Virus record (IMG/VR): IMGVR_UViG_3300030329_000822
Location: 1-31,603 of that record
DNA from: a virus
DNA: 31,603 nucleotides
Reading direction: 5' to 3' (one strand)
A program made the position numbers and the translations under genes. The notes beneath the pieces were generated by a model. That model made no database searches, had not been told where the DNA came from, and saw only the letters and a list, made by a program, of their open reading frames with translations. How positions within the stretch are numbered: the stretch's first letter is position 1; each line of letters starts with the position of its first letter. Shown here piece by piece: positions 22,184 through 28,431 of this stretch.

Positions 22184-22791
22184 ATAAATTAATTAAAGCA
22201 GACTGGAATTATAAGACAGAAGATTTACAAAAATCTAAGAAACTAAAAGAAAACATTAAAAGAAACGGACAGGTTGAAAATATACTTATTAGGGAATTGG
22301 AGACAGGAGACTTTGAAGTAGTCAATGGTAATCACAGGTTAGATGTATTCAGAGATTTAGGAATAAAAAAAGTAATGGGATACAATTTTGGAATTATTTC
22401 TCAACAGCAAGCAATGAGAATAGCAATAGAAACAAATGAAACTAAATTTGATAGTGATAGTATTGTGTTAGCTGAAAGAATAAAAGAACTAACAGAAGAA
22501 TTTAATTTAGATGATTTGGTTTCTACACTACCATATAATGAAAATGAGATATTAAATTTCAAAACATTAACTGACTTTGACTGGTCTCAATATGATTCAG
22601 ATGAGGTTGATACCTTTGGAGATACAGAGTATGATAAAGAAATTAAATTCAAAGTAACAGAAGAAACTTTTCAAAGATGGCAAGAACTAAAAGATAGATT
22701 TCAAACTATAATAGGTTATGAAAATGAAAGTAAAGTATTTGAATTTGCAATTATAGAAGCATTGAATATGCCAATAGAGAGTATTAAATAA
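22138..22791 (+). CDS. ParB-like nuclease-domain protein
   Basis: The 217-residue product has a ParB/Srx-type N-terminal domain: FTEVSIDKLIKADWN, then KLKENIKRNGQVENILIREL, and the core VVNGNHRLDVFRDLG (about 61-75). This fold binds and hydrolyses nucleotides, classically CTP in ParB. Residues after 110 form a helical middle and an acidic linker (DYDSDEVDTFGDTEYD) before a helical end. Its first 46 bases overlap the dpdA gene, so both are made together. It may load, guide or assist DpdA on DNA, or act in packaging with the terminase that follows. Confidence 0.75.
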   Translation: MEGKRNKLGFTEVSIDKLIKADWNYKTEDLQKSKKLKENIKRNGQVENILIRELETGDFEVVNGNHRLDVFRDLGIKKVMGYNFGIISQQQAMRIAIETNETKFDSDSIVLAERIKELTEEFNLDDLVSTLPYNENEILNFKTLTDFDWSQYDSDEVDTFGDTEYDKEIKFKVTEETFQRWQELKDRFQTIIGYENESKVFEFAIIEALNMPIESIK

Positions 22792-22815
22792 TACACATTA
22801 TTACACGTATAAAAA

Positions 22816-23169
22816 ATGGCAAATAAAAATAGATATACAGAAGAACAAATAAAAGATTCATTAATCAAAGCAGGTGGGTTTGTATCAATAGCTTGTAAGA
22901 GTTTGAAATGTACTCGTAAAACAATATATAATTATATAGACAAATATCCACAACTCAAAGACGTTGTAAAAGATATAAGAGAACAATATTTAGATGTAGC
23001 AGAAGCTGCACTAATAAAGAATGTAAAAGACGGTAAGACAACTGATATTATATTCTACTTAAAGACACAAGGAAAGAAAAGAGGTTATGTAGAGAAGTCT
23101 GAATTAGATATTACAAGTGGTGATGAACCAATTAAGATTAATATCAATATAGATGGAACTCAATATTGA
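22816..23169 (+). CDS. terS: Small terminase subunit-like protein
   Basis: The 117-residue protein has an N-terminal helix-turn-helix (YTEEQIKDSLIKAGGFVSIACKSLKCTRKTIYNYIDKYP) followed by two helices (LKDVVKDIREQYLDVAEAALIKNVKDG). A further segment TTDIIFYLKTQGKKRGYVEK is typical of small terminases. It recognises the packaging site and hands DNA to the large subunit. It overlaps the large terminase gene by 17 bases, the usual arrangement. Confidence 0.75.
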   Translation: MANKNRYTEEQIKDSLIKAGGFVSIACKSLKCTRKTIYNYIDKYPQLKDVVKDIREQYLDVAEAALIKNVKDGKTTDIIFYLKTQGKKRGYVEKSELDITSGDEPIKININIDGTQY

Positions 23170-24469
23170 TCCTAAATACACGAGTACACAAAGTAGAGCA
23201 TTCAAGTATTTATTTGATAATGAGACAAATGATATATTGTTTGGTGGAGCTGCAGGTGGTGGTAAAAGTTTCATGGGATGTAGTTGGCTAATAATACTAT
23301 GTATTAAATATCCTGGTACTAGATATTTGATGGGAAGAAGTAAACTCGATAATCTTAAAAAGACAACATTAAATACGTTTTTCGAGGTATGTAATCAATG
23401 GGGTATAAAATCAGGAACACATTTCAATTTTAATGCAGGTAGTAATATTATAACATTCTATAATGGAAGTGAGATATATTTGAAAGATTTATTCCACTAT
23501 CCTGCAGATCCAAATTATGACAGTCTAGGATCCTTAGAAATAACAGGTGCATTTATTGATGAAGCAAATCAAATAACAGAGAAGGCTAAGAACATAGTGA
23601 ACTCTAGGATCCGTTATAAGTTAGATGAATACAATATTATACCAAAGATATTACTCACTTGTAATCCGTCTAAGAATTGGACATATACACAATATTACAG
23701 ACCAGCAAAAGAAGGTAAGATTGAACCACATAAAAAGTTTGTGCAGAGTTTGGTTGATGACAATCCTTATATATCAAAACACTATAAAGGACAATTAGAG
23801 AAGTTAGATGAAATATCAAAACAGAGGTTGTTATATGGTAATTGGGAGTATAATGCAGGTGAAGATAATCTATGTAATTATGACTCTATTGTAAATCTAT
23901 TTAATCAAAAAGGTATTGAAGGTGAAAAATACATAACCTGTGATGTTGCAAGATTCGGTAATGATAAAACGGTTATAATGTATTGGGAAGGTCTTACCAT
24001 TAAAAATATAATATCGTACGGCAAATCGACGATAACACAGGTTAGTGAAGAGATTAAAAGGATCCAACAAACAGAGGGTATTAATCTTAGAAATATAATT
24101 GTAGATTCTGATGGGGTTGGAGGTGGTGTTCAAGACATATTAAATTGTAAGGGGTTTCAAAATAACGGAAGACCAATTAATAAAGAGAACTATCAAAACA
24201 TTAAAACACAATGTTACTACAAATTAGCTGATATGATTAACAAAGCACAAATAGGTATAGAAACAAACGACATAACAATAAAGAATCATATCATTGAAGA
24301 GTTAGAACAGATACGATCAAAAGATATGGACAAAGACAATAAATTACAAATACTACCAAAAGAAGTTATCAGAGGTATTATAGGACGTTCACCTGATTAT
24401 TCAGACACTATAATGATGAGAATGTATTATGAGATAGATAAGAACTACGGTAGGTATTTTGTTCAATAA
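23153..24469 (+). CDS. terL: Large terminase subunit
   Basis: The 438-residue packaging motor has an ATPase domain with Walker A GGAAGGGKS (31-39) and Walker B AFIDEAN (about 133-139). Its RNase H-like nuclease domain contains ITCDVARFGNDKTV (about 261-274), IIVDSDGVGGG (about 314-324) and SPDYSDTIMM (about 414-423), supplying the metal-binding acidic residues. Length is that of typical large terminases. It is followed not by a portal gene but by tail assembly genes; the portal lies about 15 kb further on in the circular genome. Confidence 0.93.
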   Translation: MELNIDPKYTSTQSRAFKYLFDNETNDILFGGAAGGGKSFMGCSWLIILCIKYPGTRYLMGRSKLDNLKKTTLNTFFEVCNQWGIKSGTHFNFNAGSNIITFYNGSEIYLKDLFHYPADPNYDSLGSLEITGAFIDEANQITEKAKNIVNSRIRYKLDEYNIIPKILLTCNPSKNWTYTQYYRPAKEGKIEPHKKFVQSLVDDNPYISKHYKGQLEKLDEISKQRLLYGNWEYNAGEDNLCNYDSIVNLFNQKGIEGEKYITCDVARFGNDKTVIMYWEGLTIKNIISYGKSTITQVSEEIKRIQQTEGINLRNIIVDSDGVGGGVQDILNCKGFQNNGRPINKENYQNIKTQCYYKLADMINKAQIGIETNDITIKNHIIEELEQIRSKDMDKDNKLQILPKEVIRGIIGRSPDYSDTIMMRMYYEIDKNYGRYFVQ

Positions 24470-24485
24470 ACTAATTATTAATAAT

Positions 24486-24497
24486 TTCTATTATATA
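24486..24497 (+). promoter_or_regulatory. Repeated 12-mer TTCTATTATATA before the tail chaperone
   Basis: This is an exact copy of the 12-mer at 6195 and 18869. It ends two bases before the ATG at 24500, just as the copy at 6195 does before the ATG at 6209. It may drive the tail operon. Confidence 0.4.
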
Positions 24498-24499
24498 TT

Positions 24500-25132
24500 A
24501 TGAATGTTACAATAGTAAAAGACGGAAAACAAATTAAAAGAAAATTACCTACTCATTGGGATAATATAACATTGAAACAATACATGAGTGTTATGAAAAT
24601 AATCTCGAATAAAGAGTTGAAATCACTATCACGAATAGTTAAGGTTATTGGAGCACTGACAGATATAGATGAAGAGGACATTGTTAGACTACCAGTAAAA
24701 AATATTAACACTTTAGGTAGTGTAATGAATAAGTTTTTACAAACCAAACCAAATGAAGATCTAAATCATATAGTAAAATTAGATGGTGTTGAATATGGTT
24801 TTCATCCTAAATTATCAAACATTACTTTTGGTGAATGGGTTGATATAGATAGTTACATAACAGAGGGAGTGAATGACACATTACACAAAATAATGGCTAT
24901 ATTATACAGGCCAATTATAGCAAAAAAAGATGGTAAGTATAGGATCCAGGAATATGAACCAAATGAAGAATCACAGGATCTAATGTTGAATCATTTAACT
25001 GTGGGAGATTTTTATGGGGTCTCGGTTTTTTTTTCCGATTTAGGCAAAGAACTCTTGAATCATTCGGCTCAGTCTTCAATTCGGGAATTGATAGCGGAGC
25101 ACAAGATGGACAAACATCAACAGGAAATCTAA
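24500..25132 (+). CDS. Tail assembly chaperone, unshifted form
   Basis: The 210-residue protein looks like a tail assembly chaperone of Bacteroidota phages: KLPTHWDNITLKQYMSVM near the start, a helical middle, ILYRPIIAKKDGKYRIQEYEP, and the closing HLTVGDFYGVSVFFSDLGKELLN. Such proteins bind the tape measure during tail assembly and are made in a short and a frameshifted long form, as with lambda G and G-T. A nine-T slippery run at 25026-25034 and an open -1 frame to 25296 support this. The C-terminal 33 codons use atypical G/C-rich codons, as expected for a region read in two frames. Confidence 0.65.
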   Translation: MNVTIVKDGKQIKRKLPTHWDNITLKQYMSVMKIISNKELKSLSRIVKVIGALTDIDEEDIVRLPVKNINTLGSVMNKFLQTKPNEDLNHIVKLDGVEYGFHPKLSNITFGEWVDIDSYITEGVNDTLHKIMAILYRPIIAKKDGKYRIQEYEPNEESQDLMLNHLTVGDFYGVSVFFSDLGKELLNHSAQSSIRELIAEHKMDKHQQEI

Positions 25133-25296
25133 TTAATAAGAAGTGGGGTTGGTATGACGTATTGTATCATTTAGCAGGAGAGAAATTATATAGAATGAAT
25201 GAAGTAACAAAAATGAAAATAACAGAATGTCTAACATTCTTAGCTTATAAACAAGATGTAGCACAAGTGGAAAGTACTAAAAACGAACAAATATAA
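25026..25296 (+). CDS. -1 frameshift extension of the tail assembly chaperone
   Basis: Nine T (25026-25034) read as GTT TTT TTT TCC form a slippery site. A slip of -1 gives a 265-residue product ending at the TAA at 25294-25296, which overlaps the next ATG. The -1 frame is open all along and encodes a Gly/Ser linker (SGIDSGAQDGQTSTGN), then KKWGWYDVLYHLAGEKLYRM and KITECLTFLAYKQDV. This is the sort of Trp-containing helical domain found in long chaperone forms. The extension also explains the otherwise empty 163 bases from 25133. Confidence 0.6.
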
Positions 25297-25802
25297 TGGC
25301 AGAATCAATTAGGTATAAAACGTATAACAACGTCTTAAATACAATGAAATGTATAGGCGAACAACATCTTGAAATACAGACAGTTACAACAGGAGATTTA
25401 ATGGATATTGATTTGGAGAAGAACACAATGTTTCCTTTATATCATATTGACATTACAACCGTAGATATATCATTACAAGAAAAGACGTTTAATTGTCAAA
25501 TATTTGTCATGGATATAGTTGATGAAGACCAAAGTAACGAACAAACAGTATTAAGTGATACATTACAAATAACAACGGATATTATAGGAATATTAAAACA
25601 TGGAGAGATTATGAATGTTTATGAAGCAGACCACGGTCAAGAACATAGATATTACATTGAAGATGACTTTACATGTGAACCATTTACAGAACGATTTGAT
25701 AACGCTGTTTCGGGGTGGGTTGTAGATATAGCAGTTACAGTCGAAAATGAATTAAACACTTGTGATATACCAATAGATTACTCAACACAATGCGTGAAAT
25801 AA
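25296..25802 (+). CDS. Tail terminator-like protein
   Basis: The 168-residue protein has the pattern I associate with a conserved tail-completion or neck protein of Bacteroidota phages: ITTGDLMDIDLEKNTMFPLYHID-like start, FNCQIFVMDIVDED, LSDTLQITTDIIGIL, and EPFTERFDNAVSGWVVDIAVTVENELNTCDIPI. An alpha/beta fold like lambda gpU, which caps the tail tube, would fit. It overlaps the frameshift extension by one base. The function is inferred from context. Confidence 0.55.
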   Translation: MAESIRYKTYNNVLNTMKCIGEQHLEIQTVTTGDLMDIDLEKNTMFPLYHIDITTVDISLQEKTFNCQIFVMDIVDEDQSNEQTVLSDTLQITTDIIGILKHGEIMNVYEADHGQEHRYYIEDDFTCEPFTERFDNAVSGWVVDIAVTVENELNTCDIPIDYSTQCVK

Positions 25803-25933
25803 TAGAAGAATTAAAATGTATTTGGATTAAAGCAACTTATCCAAGAATCTACAAAGTAGGAAAATATATATTGAAAGTTGCACCGTTTTCAATAACAATA
25901 TTAAAAAATCATAAAATAGAAAAAAGAAAATAA
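25790..25933 (+). CDS. 47-residue basic protein
   Basis: The frame starts 13 bases before the end of the tail-terminator gene and encodes a Lys/Ile-rich product with a weakly hydrophobic centre (GKYILKVAPFSITIL) and a basic end (HKIEKRK). It fills the gap before the next virion gene exactly, with its TAA one base before that gene's ATG. No family was recognised. Confidence 0.45.
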   Translation: MREIIEELKCIWIKATYPRIYKVGKYILKVAPFSITILKNHKIEKRK

Positions 25934-25934
25934 T

Positions 25935-26405
25935 ATGGCAGATTTAACAACAACAATTACAGAAAGCGTAATTATTAACGGATCTAATAGAGGATCTACA
26001 AATACACTAACAATAACAGGAATAGAACATACTTTTGAAAGAGTGGTAACAGTGCCTTCGGGAGCAGATACAACAGTGTTAGTAAATAAAAATACTGTAG
26101 CTGGAGCAGACGGAGCGGTTGATATACAAGATACCAAATACATAAGAATAACAAATTTAGATACAACGAATAATGTTAATTTATCTTTACAAATTGATTC
26201 TGGAAATGACGACAGCGCAGCAGATGAAAGCGCAACAATATCATTACCAGCTGGACATTCTTTTATAATGGGAACACCACATGACGCAGTAGCTGTATCA
26301 GACGCTAACGCAACTATAGTTACAGCTATGCACGATCTTGAAAGTATAATTGTTGATAGTGCTACAGAAGATGTAAAGGTAGAAGTATTTGTAGCTGGTG
26401 CATAA
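25935..26405 (+). CDS. Beta-rich virion protein
   Basis: The 156-residue protein is Thr/Ala/Asp-rich and predicted all-beta: ESVIINGSNRGSTNTLTI, then ERVVTVPSGADTTVLV, KYIRITNLDTTNNVNLSLQI and a C-terminal strand VEVFVAGA. This looks like a small jelly-roll domain found in Bacteroidota phage virion modules, possibly a head decoration or tail protein. It overlaps the next gene by one base (TAATG). Confidence 0.5.
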   Translation: MADLTTTITESVIINGSNRGSTNTLTITGIEHTFERVVTVPSGADTTVLVNKNTVAGADGAVDIQDTKYIRITNLDTTNNVNLSLQIDSGNDDSAADESATISLPAGHSFIMGTPHDAVAVSDANATIVTAMHDLESIIVDSATEDVKVEVFVAGA

Positions 26406-27004
26406 TGAAATATAAACAAGCACAGAAGTTATTACACAAGTATGGTAAGTCTATAACTAGACAAGCTAAAAAAATTATTAAATCAAAGAAAAAAAAATCT
26501 TCTGGTGCTCTTATTAAATCAATTAAATACAAGGTTAAAAAAAGTCGTAAAGGGTTTGACATAGAGTTTTTAAAAACACCTTACGGAGAATTTATAGACA
26601 AAGGGGTTAGAGGTGTCGGAAGATCTATATTACCAGCTGGATCTACAACAGGTCAACACGGTACCAAAATGAAACCTAATAGAACTTATATTGATGAACT
26701 CACAGGTAAGAGAAAAAGAAGTCCATATTCGTTTAGAAAGAACGCTAGAAAAAAATCAGGATCCTTTTATAGGTCGTTAGATAAATGGATAATAAAAAAA
26801 GGAATTGCACCAAGAGATAAAGACGGAAAATTCATAAGCAGAAAGAGTATGAAATATATAGTAGCAAGAGGTATTAAAGCAAAAGGTATAGAGGGTATCA
26901 GTTTCTATTCTCAACCATTAGCTGCTAGTCGTAAAAACTTTAGAAAGAATTTAATGGGTGCATTACAAGAAGATGTATTAAATAATTTACGTATAGTCAA
27001 ATGA
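26405..27004 (+). CDS. HK97 gp10-like head-tail joining protein
   Basis: The 199-residue, strongly basic protein resembles the HK97 gp10 family of neck or tail-completion proteins. An N-terminal helix is followed by SIKYKVKKSRKGFDIEFLKTPYGEFIDKGVRG, a basic insert, and GIAPRDKDGKFISRKSMKYIVARGIKAKGIEG. The YGEFIDKGVRG and IARGI-like blocks are the recognisable parts. It overlaps the downstream gene by four bases. The order after the tail-terminator-like gene fits a tail-completion role. Confidence 0.6.
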   Translation: MKYKQAQKLLHKYGKSITRQAKKIIKSKKKKSSGALIKSIKYKVKKSRKGFDIEFLKTPYGEFIDKGVRGVGRSILPAGSTTGQHGTKMKPNRTYIDELTGKRKRSPYSFRKNARKKSGSFYRSLDKWIIKKGIAPRDKDGKFISRKSMKYIVARGIKAKGIEGISFYSQPLAASRKNFRKNLMGALQEDVLNNLRIVK

Positions 27005-28431
27005 TAATAAAACAAAAACCGTTATACAAACTAATGCCGACAGGTGAAAAAATAATATTTGCAGTTGAAGATAATACAGCAATAGTAAATGTAAAATCTA
27101 AATATATTGCCAAAGTTTATATTTCAGATAGTATTTCAACAATATTAACAACCGACACAACAGCAACATTAAAAGTCAATCCAAACGCAAAAGGAGTAGG
27201 AATATTTGACCTATCTACAGTTTTAGATAATTATGTTAATGTAGATTATTTAGGAGGGGGTATAGGTTTGTCAGGAAGTAGTAATACATCTTCATTCAAA
27301 GGAACAGATTATTCAGATAATAAACCACACGACATACATTTAATAGACGATTGGAGTTGTAATCAAAATGCGGTTAGATATTTTACGGTAGAATTTTACA
27401 CAGAATATGCAGATACTATTTCAGATCCTGTAGTTGTAGATGAAAGCATGAAATTAAGGTCTGCGGACTACATTATATTTAATGGTTATTTAGATCATTC
27501 AGATACTCTTAATTATCATGGTGCTGATTTTGGTTATAATTTAGACGGAGTAAATTTAATTAATCAAAATACAAACGATTCATTATTAACAAACGCTCCA
27601 GTCAAACAATATGCTAGGCTAAATGATTATATGACAATAGCAATGTTTAACAATATAAGAGAAGATAACAGTAGTTTTGATATGGCATTATCAGGAAGCT
27701 TCCAGTCAGTTAGCACTATTCATATTCAATTTTATTACAATCAATCTACAGCAGGATCTGCTTTAATTTATTCTAATACTGGATCCAATGGTGGTTATTA
27801 TGGACATAATGGTTTGAGTAAAACACATATAATATACAGGGGAATAGGTCCAGCAAATTTAACTAACACTGGAGTCACTTTACCTGCTAATTGGGATCAC
27901 TACGAATTTTATATCAGAGACAGCGCGGGTAATCAAATTTCTAAGAAATATGTAATACACCAACAATTTGATGATTGTAAAGGGTTTGAAACTATAAGGC
28001 TATGTTGGGTAAATAAATGGGGAACTTGGGATTACTATAATTTTACAAAGAAATCTACAAGAACATTAGACAAAAAACCAAGCACATACCACCAAAATTA
28101 TGGAACGTGGAACGAAAAAACATATAGAGCTTTTGGTCATAAAGGGGGTACTAAAATTGTTCAAAGCGCTTCAACAGAAACCATTACATTGAATACAGAT
28201 TATATAACAGAAGAAGAAGCAACGTGGTTGCAAGAATTATTTTTAACACATGACGTATATATATTAAATCAAGACAGCGCTGACGATATTATGGGCTACG
28301 GCAGAAAGTATGTAGAACCTGTTACAATAACATCAACACAATACGTTAAAAAAACCAAAGCTAATGATAAGCTTATACAGTATTCAATAGAAATAGAAAA
28401 ATCAAAACCTAAACGTGCACATAGATCATAA
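27001..28431 (+). CDS. Tail-tip or distal tail structural protein
   Basis: The 476-residue protein is mostly beta strand with many Tyr, Asn and Thr. Its C-terminal third contains CKGFETIRLCWVNKWGTWDYYNFTKKS, a block I recall from large virion proteins of Bacteroidota phages. A closing region (EEEATWLQELFLTHDVYIL) follows. The N-terminal 70 residues look like a separate small domain. It precedes and overlaps the tail hub gene by one base. A distal tail or baseplate-hub partner role fits the context. Confidence 0.5.
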   Translation: MIIKQKPLYKLMPTGEKIIFAVEDNTAIVNVKSKYIAKVYISDSISTILTTDTTATLKVNPNAKGVGIFDLSTVLDNYVNVDYLGGGIGLSGSSNTSSFKGTDYSDNKPHDIHLIDDWSCNQNAVRYFTVEFYTEYADTISDPVVVDESMKLRSADYIIFNGYLDHSDTLNYHGADFGYNLDGVNLINQNTNDSLLTNAPVKQYARLNDYMTIAMFNNIREDNSSFDMALSGSFQSVSTIHIQFYYNQSTAGSALIYSNTGSNGGYYGHNGLSKTHIIYRGIGPANLTNTGVTLPANWDHYEFYIRDSAGNQISKKYVIHQQFDDCKGFETIRLCWVNKWGTWDYYNFTKKSTRTLDKKPSTYHQNYGTWNEKTYRAFGHKGGTKIVQSASTETITLNTDYITEEEATWLQELFLTHDVYILNQDSADDIMGYGRKYVEPVTITSTQYVKKTKANDKLIQYSIEIEKSKPKRAHRS

